Assembly: GCA_002412885.1 (NCBI GenBank)
Contig: DHVX01000090.1
Span: forward strand, 62,255-126,254
Direction of reading: 5' to 3'
DNA length: 64,000 bases
Source of the DNA: Bacteroidales bacterium UBA5197
GTDB lineage: Bacteria > Bacteroidota > Bacteroidia > Bacteroidales > Lentimicrobiaceae
Below, in pieces: positions 1 to 9,865 of this stretch; positions within the stretch are counted from its first letter, which is position 1, and each line of letters opens with the position of its first letter. The notes beneath the pieces are model-generated. The model was not told where the DNA came from, made no database searches, and was given only the letters and a program-made list of their open reading frames with translations. The position numbers and the translations under genes were made by a program.

Positions 1-1893
1 GCGCGTGGGCTTGAAGAAAAGCCTGCAAAAGTTAGAATGCCTGATGTCAGCACTTTTAAAACTGACAACAATAATTTTCATGTTGATGTTACTGTTGAAG
101 ATACTGAAGCCTGTCCCCGTTACTCCGGAATTACAGTTTCAGGCATAAAAGTTGGCCCTTCGCCTTCGTGGCTGGCTGACCGGCTGAAAGCCATCGGAGT
201 GCGCCCGATAAATAATGTGGTCGATATCACCAATTATGTTTTGTTTGAATTCGGACAACCTCTTCATGCTTTCAATGCATCTGCTGTTTCAGGCGATAGT
301 GTTGTGGTGAAGAAGATGGCTGAAGGAACTCCTTTTGTCACTCTTGATGAAGTTGAACGCAAACTTGGCGCAGGCGATCTGATGATCTGCAATGCAGAAG
401 AACCTATGTGCATTGCAGGTGTGTTTGGCGGTACAAAATCAGGAGTAAATGAATCCACAACTGCCGTTTTTCTTGAAAGCGCATATTTCAACCCTGTTTC
501 GGTTCGAAAAACATCAAAATTACATGCGTTAAAGACTGATGCTTCTTTCAGATTTGAGCGTGGTACCGATCCTGAGATTACTGTTGTTGCGCTCAAACGG
601 GCTGCTATGCTGATCAAAGAAATTTGCGGAGGTGAAATATCATCAGATGTGGTTGATGTTTATCCAAATCCTGTTGAACATAAAAAAATCAGTCTTTCCT
701 ATGCGTATGTAAATCGTTTTGTGGGTCAGGATATTCCATCCGACGACATCAAAGTAATTCTCAATGGGCTGGGCATTGGCATTGATGAGAAAACGATCGA
801 AGGTCTTACACTTGATATACCTCCTTTTAAAGTGGATGTAACCGGAATTGCCGATGTTATTGAAGAAGTTTTGCGCATTTACGGATATAATAAAATTGAT
901 GCCGGAGATAAGCTGAACTCCAGTATTTCCTACCATCAGCGGCCTGACCGCGAAAAGCTCCAGAACCTTATCGCGGATTATCTCAGCAGCAACGGTTTCA
1001 ACGAAATTCTTACCAATTCGCTGAGCAGTTCAGCATACTATGAGGGTGGAACCTGGTTTGACCCTGAAAAAAATGTGAAAATTCTGAATCCGCTTTCGCG
1101 GGAACTGGATACCATGCGTCAGACCTTGCTTTTCAGCGGACTTGAATCGGTTGCTTACAACCTGAACCGCCGGCAGTTGAGCCTGAAAATTTATGAATTC
1201 GGGTTTGTTTATGAACTCACCGGTGCTCAGGTAAAAGGCAGTGTTGAAAAGAGTTACAGGGAACAGAAACTTCTGGCTTTATATCTGACCGGTCAATCTG
1301 CACCTGAAAGCTGGCATAACGATGACAGCAAAACCGATTTCTATCAGTTGAGGTCATTTGTTGCATCCGCATTGCGAAAAACCGGTATTGATCAGCAAAA
1401 GCTGCAGCGATCGGAAAGCATTCCTCCGTTTTTTGCCAGTGGAGAGCTGCATACAATGAACGGAAAAGCCATATATTGTATTGGACGTTTGCAGGATAAA
1501 CTTTTAAAACAGTTTGGAATAAGTCAGCCGGTTTTTTATGCAGGTATTCATTGGGATAATCTAGTGCAGGCAATCAGGAATCATACCGTTACTTACCAGG
1601 AAGTTTCCAAATTCCCGGAGGTTCGCCGTGATCTGGCCCTTATCCTTGATAAGTCAGTCAAATATGCCGATCTTGAAGCCATAGCATTCAGAGCCGGGAA
1701 ACAGCTCCTCAAAAAAGTAAATCTGTTCGATGTTTATGAAGGCGATAAAATTGAGGCTGGCAAGAAATCATATGCCCTGAGTTTTATCCTTCAGGATGAA
1801 AATAAAACCCTGACAGATAAAGAGATCGATAAATTTATGGACCGGATGGCTGATGTTCTTGAGAAAGAAGCAGCAGCTAAGGTGAGGAGATAA
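1..1893 (+). CDS. pheT: Phenylalanine--tRNA ligase beta subunit, 5' end missing
   Basis: Beta chain of the cytoplasmic PheS2-PheT2 enzyme that charges tRNA-Phe. The reading frame is open from base 1, so the gene starts upstream. About 630 of the usual ~800 residues are present, and the N-terminal tRNA-binding (OB-fold) domain is lost. Visible parts are the B3/B4 editing domain (RPINNVVDITNYV and the FGQPLHAF motif, then FRFERGTDPE), the B5 domain (IYGYNKI), the catalytic-like core and a C-terminal FDX-ACB anticodon-binding domain beginning near KFPEVRRDLALI. The frame is intact and ends in TAA. A hairpin terminator follows about 60 bases downstream, so it is probably the last gene of its transcript. 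Identification is secure. Confidence 0.97.
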   Translation, partial: ARGLEEKPAKVRMPDVSTFKTDNNNFHVDVTVEDTEACPRYSGITVSGIKVGPSPSWLADRLKAIGVRPINNVVDITNYVLFEFGQPLHAFNASAVSGDSVVVKKMAEGTPFVTLDEVERKLGAGDLMICNAEEPMCIAGVFGGTKSGVNESTTAVFLESAYFNPVSVRKTSKLHALKTDASFRFERGTDPEITVVALKRAAMLIKEICGGEISSDVVDVYPNPVEHKKISLSYAYVNRFVGQDIPSDDIKVILNGLGIGIDEKTIEGLTLDIPPFKVDVTGIADVIEEVLRIYGYNKIDAGDKLNSSISYHQRPDREKLQNLIADYLSSNGFNEILTNSLSSSAYYEGGTWFDPEKNVKILNPLSRELDTMRQTLLFSGLESVAYNLNRRQLSLKIYEFGFVYELTGAQVKGSVEKSYREQKLLALYLTGQSAPESWHNDDSKTDFYQLRSFVASALRKTGIDQQKLQRSESIPPFFASGELHTMNGKAIYCIGRLQDKLLKQFGISQPVFYAGIHWDNLVQAIRNHTVTYQEVSKFPEVRRDLALILDKSVKYADLEAIAFRAGKQLLKKVNLFDVYEGDKIEAGKKSYALSFILQDENKTLTDKEIDKFMDRMADVLEKEAAAKVRR

Positions 1894-1954
1894 ATTTACC
1901 GCGCAATGTAATAATAGTCAGGTGAATGTCTGACAGAAAGATTTCTTCTTATTT

Positions 1955-1995
1955 ACTCCGGAATCGTCTAAATAAAAGATGCTTCCGGAGTTTTT
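1955..1995 (+). terminator. Rho-independent terminator after pheT
   Basis: Nine-base arms ACTCCGGAA (1955-1963) and TTCCGGAGT (1983-1991) enclose a 19-base loop and run into TTTTT. The rest of the 1894-2265 gap is AT-rich, and I see no gene or RNA in it. Confidence 0.7.
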
Positions 1996-2218
1996 AATTT
2001 GCTGATAACCAAAGTTCAGATAATTATTTCCATATACTTCCGGATAGTATAAAATTATTTATTGTTAAAATATAAGATCTGAAACCTCCCTGTTATTTAA
2101 TTTTATACAGCAGAATACTGCTCAAATTTCCATGCTTTATTAATTATTGTGATCATATTTATAAGCTTCCTTATTTTTTACATAAATCATTAAGGGAATT
2201 GCGCTCCGCAGGTGTATA

Positions 2219-2260
2219 GGGGTTTAAAATTCACCAGAATTAATTATTCATTAAAACCCC
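2219..2260 (+). promoter_or_regulatory. Inverted repeat just upstream of a start codon
   Basis: GGGGTTT (2219-2225) pairs with AAACCCC (2254-2260). The right arm ends five bases before the ATG at 2266, so in the mRNA this hairpin would sit against the ribosome-binding region. Whether it controls translation is inference. The seven-base arms with a 28-base loop are only moderately unlikely by chance. Confidence 0.3.
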
Positions 2261-2265
2261 AGCTT

Positions 2266-4749
2266 ATGAAATCAGGAATCTTTACATTTGTTTTATTGGC
2301 ATTGGCTCTTATAAGTGTTTCGTTGAAAGCACAGCCATTACATTGGTCTGAGGACTCACCGGCAGGTTGGGCTCCTATGGTGTTTGAGGAAGAGACCGAT
2401 CCGGCCAAAGTTACTGAAGGCAGCAAGTCGGTAAAAATTACTTTTACCGAAACCGGAACACCATATTTCGTTTCGGATACTTTTGATATAGCAGCACTCG
2501 ATTTCTCATTTTCAATTGATGTGTTTGACAATGATCCGGGCGCTGAGTACAATGTAAGGTTGCTGTATCATGACATTAACGGCAATTACATAAACCGTGA
2601 ATCGACAGACTTTACCCTCGATAGTCCCGATTTTCAGACAATTTCACTTTCAGGAACAGCTCCCGAAAATTCGGCAAGAGTTGTTATTGCATTCAGAGCG
2701 CTCGATGTAGCAGCCAGCTGGACAGGTTCATCGACTTTTTGGCTCGACAAATGTATCTATAGCGACGGCATTACTCCTAACCTTGTTCCAAATCCGGGTT
2801 TTGAAGAATGGCCGGTAATTACTGAATTTGTTGCGCACTGGAAGGAAGATTCTCCGGCAGGCTGGGTGCCCCTTACCATAGCCAAAGAAACAAATCCGGC
2901 TAAGGTTACCGAAGGTAGTACTTCCGTAAAAATTACTTTTACCGAAACGGGAACTCCCTATTTTATCTCCGATATGTTTGATATTGCTTCGTTAAACTTC
3001 AATTTTTCTATTGATGTTTTCGATAATGATCCGGGGGCTGAATACAGCGTAAGAATTTTATTCCATGACATTGATGGGATTTATATCAATCGTGTTCAAT
3101 CTGATTTTTCGCTTGATAATCCTGATTTTCAATCAATAACCATCACCGGTGAAGCACCGGAAAATTCGGCTAAGGCATACATTGCCATCAGGTTGCACGA
3201 TGTTGCAGCAAGCTGGACAGGTGCTTCTACTGTTTGGTTTGACAATTGTATTTACAGTGATGGCATAAGCCCCAATCTGGTTCCAAACTTTAGTTTCGAA
3301 GATTGGATTGCCAAACCTGTATTTTTAAACTATGGTTTCCTGAGTCTGAACCCGGTTGCAAATGGCGACATCAACATCGTTTCAAATACAATTAATCTTA
3401 CCGTTCCTTTTCAGGTTGATGTAACTGATTTGGTTGCTACATTTGAGGTAACTCCGGGCTCTGTTGCCAAAGTGGGTGCCGTTGAACAGCTAAGCGGAAC
3501 AACAGCCAATGATTTTACCAATCCATTGGTTTACAGTCTTAGTCAGGGTTCTGCAACCGAAGACTGGACCGTAACAGTCGCCAAACTTCCGGCCAGCACC
3601 GCAAAGGAAATTTATTCCTTCAGGTTTGAAGGTCTTACTCCTGCAGTAAACGGAGTAATAAACAGCACAGGAAGTTCTGTTGCTCTCGAAGTACCTTTCG
3701 GAACTGATCTTACGGCACTTGTTCCTACCATTGCAGTTTCAGAATATGCTTCTGTAAGTCCCGGCAGTGGTGTTGCTCAGAATTTTACCGCACCTGTAAA
3801 CTATACAGTTACAGCTCAGGATGGATCTACTCAGGTATGGGTGGTGACTGTTACCACTGAGCAGCAGGGTATTACTACTTTGTTTTATGAAGACTTTGAA
3901 ACATTGATGACTTTGCCTTCGGGTTGGATTGTAATAAATAATGATGGTTATATTCAGGCATCCGGTGAAGAAAGGTGGCAGGACAGTGCATGGCTTGTCA
4001 CAACATCAAATCGTATAGAACTCCAGGGTACCAAACTGGCAATGGCCTCATCATATTGTTCGAACATGCCTTTGGAAGGCAGAGCTGACGACTGGATGAT
4101 ACTTCCGGCAATCAGCATCGGACAAAATTCAACCTTGAGCTGGAGTGCGATGTCAACCACTTCTTCGGGTAACTATCCCGATGACTATATGGTACTTTGT
4201 GCTCCTGCAGTTCAGGGTGCAACACCAAACATTCCTTACTTTGAAGAAAATGCGTTAATTCTTGCCAATGTCATGCCTGAGAATTGGTCGGCATTTGTTG
4301 GAAATCCAGGCCAGGGTCTTTCGCAACGCAGTGTTAACCTTAAGGAAAAAGGTTTTCTAAATCAGGATGTTTGGATTGCTTTTGTGCTTACTACCGACCT
4401 TACCCCGGGCAACTCAACTGCCGGAGGTTCAAACCTTGCCGTTGACAACATAAAGGTGGTGGAAGGAACAATCGGAATTAATGAAAATGATCTGGTTAAA
4501 CTGAATGCAACCGTGTTTCCGAACCCGGCCAGTGATAATATCAATATCGCTTTTAACATGCAGGGTAACGGAAATGCCAGCATCAGCATCATCGATATCA
4601 CCGGACGTGAAGTTATGACCCTGAGCAAAAGTGTTTCTTCAGGTGTCAATAAAATTTCAGCAAATGTTTCGGGCCTTGCTCCTGGTGTTTACGCAGTGCG
4701 CACTCTGGTAAACAATAGTCTGAATGTAACAAAACTAATGATCCACTAA
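2266..4749 (+). CDS. Secreted multidomain adhesin-like protein with T9SS sorting domain
   Basis: An 827-aa secreted or surface protein. The ATG at 2266 is preferred over an upstream in-frame GTG because it opens a clean signal peptide (MKSGIFTFVLLALALISVSL, cleaved after KAQ). Two tandem copies of a ~155-residue beta-rich module follow; both contain SPAGW, PAKVTEGS and VKITFTETGTPYF, indicating an internal duplication. Next come two ~90-residue modules resembling DUF5018 repeats (NG-I-----V-L-VPF-TDL pattern), a choice-of-anchor/cleaved-adhesin-type domain from LFYEDFETL, and a C-terminal T9SS type A domain (VFPNPASDNINI to the end). No catalytic motif is visible. A role in carbohydrate binding or adhesion is inference. 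The gene stands alone between two strong hairpins. Confidence 0.85.
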   Translation: MKSGIFTFVLLALALISVSLKAQPLHWSEDSPAGWAPMVFEEETDPAKVTEGSKSVKITFTETGTPYFVSDTFDIAALDFSFSIDVFDNDPGAEYNVRLLYHDINGNYINRESTDFTLDSPDFQTISLSGTAPENSARVVIAFRALDVAASWTGSSTFWLDKCIYSDGITPNLVPNPGFEEWPVITEFVAHWKEDSPAGWVPLTIAKETNPAKVTEGSTSVKITFTETGTPYFISDMFDIASLNFNFSIDVFDNDPGAEYSVRILFHDIDGIYINRVQSDFSLDNPDFQSITITGEAPENSAKAYIAIRLHDVAASWTGASTVWFDNCIYSDGISPNLVPNFSFEDWIAKPVFLNYGFLSLNPVANGDINIVSNTINLTVPFQVDVTDLVATFEVTPGSVAKVGAVEQLSGTTANDFTNPLVYSLSQGSATEDWTVTVAKLPASTAKEIYSFRFEGLTPAVNGVINSTGSSVALEVPFGTDLTALVPTIAVSEYASVSPGSGVAQNFTAPVNYTVTAQDGSTQVWVVTVTTEQQGITTLFYEDFETLMTLPSGWIVINNDGYIQASGEERWQDSAWLVTTSNRIELQGTKLAMASSYCSNMPLEGRADDWMILPAISIGQNSTLSWSAMSTTSSGNYPDDYMVLCAPAVQGATPNIPYFEENALILANVMPENWSAFVGNPGQGLSQRSVNLKEKGFLNQDVWIAFVLTTDLTPGNSTAGGSNLAVDNIKVVEGTIGINENDLVKLNATVFPNPASDNINIAFNMQGNGNASISIIDITGREVMTLSKSVSSGVNKISANVSGLAPGVYAVRTLVNNSLNVTKLMIH

Positions 4750-4775
4750 CAAAAAGTAGTTGTTTGGTTAGCGGC

Positions 4776-4876
4776 AAAGAGGCTGTATCGGAAGCTGCCG
4801 GCCATGTTCCGGGAATTCAAAACCTTGCGGATGGAATTCCCAGACATTTGCCCGGCAGTTTAACAACAGCCTCTTT
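4776..4876 (+). terminator. Large nested inverted repeat, terminator-like
   Basis: A ~100-base nested hairpin lies between the T9SS gene and the peptidase gene. Paired segments from outside to inside are AAAGAGGCTGT (4776-4786) with ACAGCCTCTTT (4866-4876); CTGCCGG (4795-4801) with CCGGCAG (4852-4858); ATGT (4804-4807) with ACAT (4844-4847); and GGGAATTC (4811-4818) with GAATTCCC (4834-4841). The loop is 15 bases. A pyrimidine-rich tract follows. It begins 26 bases after the upstream stop and ends 23 bases before the next ATG, so it could act as a terminator or as a leader structure. Confidence 0.6.
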
Positions 4877-4899
4877 CTATTTCTTCACTTTTGCAATCT

Positions 4900-6375
4900 A
4901 TGAAACAATATTTTCTGTTTTTCCTTGTCCTGATGCTGATCTGCAATATGTCAGCAACCGCTCAGCAGATGATTCTGACACCGGGAGAAACTGCCGGATT
5001 CAGTAAACTGACGACGAATAAGCAATTGGTTGACTTTCTGAAACAGTGTGATCTGCAAAGCGACCAGATGTCAGTAAAATATTATCCCTTAGCTGAAGAC
5101 CGGTTGTTTCCAGTGGTGACGTTTCATGGCAATAATTCATTAGCTGGAAAACCCACTGTAATGTTACTGGCACAGCAGCATGGCAATGAACCGTCGGGAA
5201 TGGAAGGGCTGTTGCTGTTGATACGCGATCTGGCTAACGGCTTGCATAAAGACATCGTGGCTGATTTAAACCTGATCATTCTTCCTCAATGTAATCCTTA
5301 TGGGAATGATTTTAATCAGCGCCGGACTGCCAAAAGTATTGACATGAACAGAGACCACCTGCTCATGCGTGCAGAAGAAACTACCATTATCCAGCAGATA
5401 TTTGATAATTATCGTCCTCAATTCACTGTCGATTTCCATGAATATTACCCATTTGGAAACGGCTGGAAGGAATTTGGATACAGGCGTAATTTCGATATTC
5501 AACTCGGCGGCTTAACAAATCCAAATACAGATCATGCGATGCGCAATATTTTTAAAGCGGAGATATTGCCATGGGTTGAAGCAGGACTAGTTAATAAGGG
5601 CTACTCATTTTTTGAATATACACTGGGTGATTTTTCTTCAGGCGAAAGACTAAGGCACAGTACTACAGATGTGAACGATGGTCGTCAAAGCTTTGGTATT
5701 GCCGGTACTTTGTCGCTGATTGTTGAAGGTATGAATGGACTTGATTCCACTGAACGACTTGAAAGACGATCTCAAAGTCAGTATGAGACCGCACTGCTTC
5801 TTCTGAAATACGCAGCTGCAAATGCAGTCCTGATTCAGCAGATGAGTTCAAAAGCCAGAGAAAGGTTAAATAATCCGGAAGGCATGGTTTCAATCCGACA
5901 GGATCATTTCAAGGGAGATGTTGTATTGGACTATCCCTTGCTTTCTCTTAAAACTATGAAGGATACGGTTTTCAAAGTTGAAGTGTATCATCCGGTGGTA
6001 AAATCACTGCTCGGCGTTTATCCTCCTAAGGGATATCTTATACCTGCGGCAGATACCTTACTCATGTTCTGGTTAAAGCGATCTGGTTTTGTGCACAGCA
6101 AAGTAATCCCGGAAGGAGTAGCGTTTATTGCCTATCGGATGGGTGTGATAAATTCTTCTTTGCTTGAAGGTATTGAAGGATCCGATCCGGAAGTATTCAA
6201 AGAGACAGTAAACGGCATCCAGCCTGGGTCTTATTTCTATGTTCCGGTTACCGGAATCTACAGCCACAAAATAATCATTGCACTGGAACCGCAATCCATG
6301 TATGGAATTGCTTCATTTCCTGAATTTGACTATCTGCTCCGTCAGGAAAAATTTCCTGTTTTACGGGTAGAATAG
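4900..6375 (+). CDS. Secreted M14-family zinc carboxypeptidase
   Basis: A 491-aa protein with a signal peptide (MKQYFLFFLVLMLICNMSATAQ), so it is probably periplasmic. The M14 metallocarboxypeptidase pattern is complete: zinc ligands H94 and E97 in QQHGNEPSG, the third ligand H180 in VDFHEYYP, and the catalytic Glu at E276 in LIVEGMNG. RRTAKSIDMNRDH, with the substrate-carboxylate-binding Asn-Arg, lies between them. The start at ATG 4900 was chosen because the in-frame TTG nine bases upstream lacks support. Substrate is unknown; such enzymes trim C-terminal residues from peptides or peptidoglycan stems. A transporter follows immediately, suggesting that the released amino acid or peptide is taken up. 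Confidence 0.85.
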   Translation: MKQYFLFFLVLMLICNMSATAQQMILTPGETAGFSKLTTNKQLVDFLKQCDLQSDQMSVKYYPLAEDRLFPVVTFHGNNSLAGKPTVMLLAQQHGNEPSGMEGLLLLIRDLANGLHKDIVADLNLIILPQCNPYGNDFNQRRTAKSIDMNRDHLLMRAEETTIIQQIFDNYRPQFTVDFHEYYPFGNGWKEFGYRRNFDIQLGGLTNPNTDHAMRNIFKAEILPWVEAGLVNKGYSFFEYTLGDFSSGERLRHSTTDVNDGRQSFGIAGTLSLIVEGMNGLDSTERLERRSQSQYETALLLLKYAAANAVLIQQMSSKARERLNNPEGMVSIRQDHFKGDVVLDYPLLSLKTMKDTVFKVEVYHPVVKSLLGVYPPKGYLIPAADTLLMFWLKRSGFVHSKVIPEGVAFIAYRMGVINSSLLEGIEGSDPEVFKETVNGIQPGSYFYVPVTGIYSHKIIIALEPQSMYGIASFPEFDYLLRQEKFPVLRVE

Positions 6376-6422
6376 CTGTGGAAGAAAAACATTATGATGC
6401 AACAGGTTATAACATTAAACAC

Positions 6423-7805
6423 ATGAAAAGAAAATTTCCGGATGCCATTGCTATCATTATGTTTATTATGATAATATTCATTGCATTGACCTGGATTATT
6501 CCGGCCGGGGAATTTGCCTATGAATTGAAAAATGGACGAAACTACCTGATTCCAGGCAGTTATCGGCTGGTAGATCAAAACGCTCAGGGCTTCTTTGAAT
6601 TTCTTACTGCACCGATCAAGGGATTTGTTCAGGCATCGCTGATTATCGGATTCTGTTTTCTGGTTGGTGGAGCATTCGGAGTGCTGAATAAAACCGGTGC
6701 CATTGATGCCGGGTTGTTTTATTTGATCAGAAGAACCGAAAATAACCGTCGTTCAAAAAAACTGGTAATTGTTCTGCTGATGGTGATGTTTTCTGTTTGC
6801 GGGGCTACCTTTGGAATGAGTGAATCGGTGTTGGTTTTCATTATGCTTACCATCCCGATGGCCCGTGCAATGGGATATGATTCAATAACAGGTCTTTCCG
6901 TTTCGTTTCTGGCTGCCGGAGTTGGTTTCGCAGGAGCGCTCACCAATCCGTTTACGATAGGAATCGCTCAGGGCATTGCTGAATTAACGCTTTTTAGCGG
7001 ATGGGAGTATCGTTTGCTGGTGTGGCTGATATTTACTATTGCAGTCATTGTTTTTGTATTGATTTATATCCGTAGAATTGAGAAAAATCCAGAAAGGAGC
7101 CCGGTGTATGAAATTGATAAAGAAAGTAAGAAACTGATTGTTGCTTCGGATGATGTTCCTTTTACTTTGGGCCGGAAGATTGTGCTGGTTTTGCTTTTTG
7201 GTGTGCTGGGATTGATCATTTACGGATCGAACAGGTGGAGTTGGTATATTAATGAAATTGCAGCAGTATTTGTCGGGCTGGGTATTGCCAGTGCTTTGAT
7301 TTCACGCCTCAGAACCTCAGAAGCTATTCAGGCTTTTAATGGCGGGGCAAAGGATATGGTTATGGCCGCACTTATCATAGGTATGGCTCGCGGGTTACTG
7401 GTAATTGCAGAAGATGGCAAGATTATCGGTACTATGCTTTACCATATTTCGCAATATGCAAACCAGTTTCATACAGTGCTGGCTGTAGAAATGATGTTTA
7501 TTTTTCAGGGTTTTCTTAACTTTTTTGTGCCCAGCGGATCGGGTCAGGCGGCGCTCACAATGCCCATTATGGCTCCGCTGAGCGATCTGGTTGGTGTTAG
7601 CCGGCAAACGGCAGTATTGTGTTTTCAGTTTGGCGATGGCATTTTCAATATGATTATTCCTACCAGCGGTGTAACCATGGGAGCGCTCTCAATTGCCGGA
7701 GTTCCATACAATAAATGGGCTAAATGGCTGTTTCCTTTTATCCTGATTATGACTTTGCTCGCGATGTTACTACTTATTCCTCCGGTGTTATTGTTTGCAT
7801 ATTAG
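6423..7805 (+). CDS. YfcC-family integral membrane transporter
   Basis: A 460-aa inner-membrane protein with about 11-12 hydrophobic segments. It belongs to the YfcC/ArcD-like part of the DcuC/IT superfamily: the N-terminus ends in WIIPAGEF, the middle has GMSESVLVF, and the C-terminal half has FFVPSGSGQAALTMPIMAP, the conserved hairpin of the family. Members are thought to carry amino acids, peptides or C4-dicarboxylates; the substrate here cannot be read from sequence. The ATG at 6423 matches the family N-terminus. A GTG at 6378, two bases after the peptidase stop, would add 15 hydrophilic residues and is the alternative. The short gap implies co-transcription with the M14 peptidase. Confidence 0.85.
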   Translation: MKRKFPDAIAIIMFIMIIFIALTWIIPAGEFAYELKNGRNYLIPGSYRLVDQNAQGFFEFLTAPIKGFVQASLIIGFCFLVGGAFGVLNKTGAIDAGLFYLIRRTENNRRSKKLVIVLLMVMFSVCGATFGMSESVLVFIMLTIPMARAMGYDSITGLSVSFLAAGVGFAGALTNPFTIGIAQGIAELTLFSGWEYRLLVWLIFTIAVIVFVLIYIRRIEKNPERSPVYEIDKESKKLIVASDDVPFTLGRKIVLVLLFGVLGLIIYGSNRWSWYINEIAAVFVGLGIASALISRLRTSEAIQAFNGGAKDMVMAALIIGMARGLLVIAEDGKIIGTMLYHISQYANQFHTVLAVEMMFIFQGFLNFFVPSGSGQAALTMPIMAPLSDLVGVSRQTAVLCFQFGDGIFNMIIPTSGVTMGALSIAGVPYNKWAKWLFPFILIMTLLAMLLLIPPVLLFAY

Positions 7806-7873
7806 AGGTGAATTCCATTCAAAATTATTTTGCAATTCTTCATTTCTCTCACACAGTCGCACTTTGTGGATTT

Positions 7874-9841
7874 TTAGTTAATTACTATCTTTCTGACCAG
7901 GATGCGATTGTTTACATCATTATTAATTTTTAGAAAATAAATTCCCTTCCCGTAATTTTTCAGGTTAATGGTTGTGTTGCCAGAAGTAAATTCTGAAAAA
8001 ACCATCCTGCCAGATAAATCACTGAGGCTAAGCTGATATTTTCCGGGTTTAAGTTGAATATTCAGTACTTCCCGTGCCGGATTCGGATAGATATTCAAAC
8101 CTGATTTATCGGATTTTTGAATAGAACCCGGACTCATAGAGCCAACCCTGAGGGTATCGCCAGGAGATAAAAACCTCAGGTACATTGTTTCAAACCCAGC
8201 CACATTTCTCGAAAGTGAGCCCGGCCCCTGATCGGCAATGCCTGCGAAAGTGCCTGTGTTGTGAAGCATCATGAGTGGCACAGTTCCGCCAAGGCATTCA
8301 ATGAATGTTTTGTTTTCCTGGTCAAAGGTGTAGCGGGCAAAAGTGTTGCCTGTAAGATACAAACCAAAAGAGAGTGAATCTCTGACCATGGCGAATGGCA
8401 ATCCCGAAACGGTATTTTCATAGATGTCAGCATTCAGATAAGTATTCGGCATTATGGCAGTTGTGCTGAGCAAAGATAATCCCTGATCGAACTCCAGTAA
8501 TCCGTTATAGGATGCTGATACTGAAGCCATATAGTTGTTTACAACTGTTTTGCCGGCAAAACGTGCATTGTCGCCGGCAAAAAAGCTTACAACATTCCCT
8601 GATCTTATTTTTTGATTCAATTTGGTTCCGTTGATCTGGCCTTCACAAAAAGACATAAGATTGTTGTATTCATTTGCAAGAAAGATAAATTTTTTCCCGC
8701 TATTTATGATTTTACCTGTTTCATTGTCGTTCTGATTAATTGAAAGTGCCTGAGCAATTAATACATTTATTGCTCCTTGTGATTGTAAAACAGCTTTAAG
8801 CGAATTTGCCTGATTCAGGGTGCTGCCGGTAACAATCACAATGGTGTCGGCTGGTGTTCCTTCATTATTAATCAGGTGATTACAGGCTTGCTCTGAAAGC
8901 TGATCAGATCCACTTAACATGATGGTGTAATAACCTGATTCCTTGGCAAGCGGAGGCTGAATATGGTGTTCGAATCCATTAACTGCTAATGTTTCCAGAT
9001 TTATCGAACAGCCGTGTATCAATTGAATTGCCCTCATTGTTCCGGTTCGGAGCATCGTTTGGGTTGTATCGTAAGGCAATGCGTCATCTGATGGGAAATA
9101 CAGATTGGCCGCCGCAGTGCCCCATACTGTTCCAATGCCATTGGGTGCGATACAGAATGCGGTTCGGTCATCCACTCCTATACCAATGGCTAGCTCTTTC
9201 CGCAGTTTGAACAAGTTTGCCATAAAAGAAGTAAGCCGTCCAAATCGCCCCCTTTCAATAAAATGGGTGTCAAAAATATAGGGTAACCCGAGAGTTTCGA
9301 GAAAATCATCTTTCAGTGTAATCTGAGAAGTATATGGGTTTGCAAGTGCTGAAGCGGGATAAATTGTGGCTCCTTGCGCTGTATAAGCCACAGGCGACAA
9401 TATTGCCATACCGGCAGATGTTCCTGAGAGCACTCCGCCACGATTGTAAATCTCCTGCAAAGCTTGCTGCGTTTTTGAGTTGAGGTAGTTTTCGTAATAA
9501 ACCGATTGGTCTCCGCCTTTTATAAATACGCCATCATAAGTTATTAATGAGTCGTAGGTGGATTGGCTATTGGCCACTGTATAGTTTGGAATATAAAAGT
9601 TTTTTGATGATATCGCCCCAAGGCTTTTAAAGTAGTTCGGAATCCATTCTGTGCCCTGGCTATAGCTGATTACAGCAATCCTTTTATTTTTTGCATTATC
9701 CACTACCCAGCGGTATGGCGTGTCACTCCAGCCTCCGTCAGTTTCACCTCCGCCCCCGGCGAGCATTAAGTAGCCCTGAGCATAGGAAGTCTGAGAAATC
9801 AGACATTGAAGGAGTATAAAACAAAATACTAGGGTTTTTCT
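7874..9841 (-). CDS. Cyanophycinase-like S51 peptidase with T9SS sorting domain
   Basis: A 655-aa secreted protein. The signal peptide begins at the inner ATG (MRKTLVFCFILLQCLISQTS, then YAQG); another ATG 24 bases upstream (9865) is possible. Residues ~25-300 match the cyanophycinase/peptidase E fold (class I glutamine-amidotransferase-like): a Gly-rich strand MLAGGGGETDGG, GVFIKGGDQSVYY, and the nucleophile elbow GTSAGM with S142. Known relatives release beta-Asp-Arg from cyanophycin or cleave Asp-containing dipeptides; secreted Bacteroidota versions have unproven substrates. The C-terminal ~80 residues are a T9SS type A domain (LNIYPNPAREVLNI). It is convergent with the transporter gene, with 68 bases between stops. 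Confidence 0.85.
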   Translation of the reverse strand, partial: RKTLVFCFILLQCLISQTSYAQGYLMLAGGGGETDGGWSDTPYRWVVDNAKNKRIAVISYSQGTEWIPNYFKSLGAISSKNFYIPNYTVANSQSTYDSLITYDGVFIKGGDQSVYYENYLNSKTQQALQEIYNRGGVLSGTSAGMAILSPVAYTAQGATIYPASALANPYTSQITLKDDFLETLGLPYIFDTHFIERGRFGRLTSFMANLFKLRKELAIGIGVDDRTAFCIAPNGIGTVWGTAAANLYFPSDDALPYDTTQTMLRTGTMRAIQLIHGCSINLETLAVNGFEHHIQPPLAKESGYYTIMLSGSDQLSEQACNHLINNEGTPADTIVIVTGSTLNQANSLKAVLQSQGAINVLIAQALSINQNDNETGKIINSGKKFIFLANEYNNLMSFCEGQINGTKLNQKIRSGNVVSFFAGDNARFAGKTVVNNYMASVSASYNGLLEFDQGLSLLSTTAIMPNTYLNADIYENTVSGLPFAMVRDSLSFGLYLTGNTFARYTFDQENKTFIECLGGTVPLMMLHNTGTFAGIADQGPGSLSRNVAGFETMYLRFLSPGDTLRVGSMSPGSIQKSDKSGLNIYPNPAREVLNIQLKPGKYQLSLSDLSGRMVFSEFTSGNTTINLKNYGKGIYFLKINNDVNNRILVRKIVIN

Positions 9842-9865
9842 CATAATTTCAGGGTTGGTATTCAT

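Noticed and set aside
4764..5006. 80-aa frame on the plus strand
   Set aside because: It runs through the large inverted repeat and overlaps the start of the M14 peptidase; the sequence is not protein-like.
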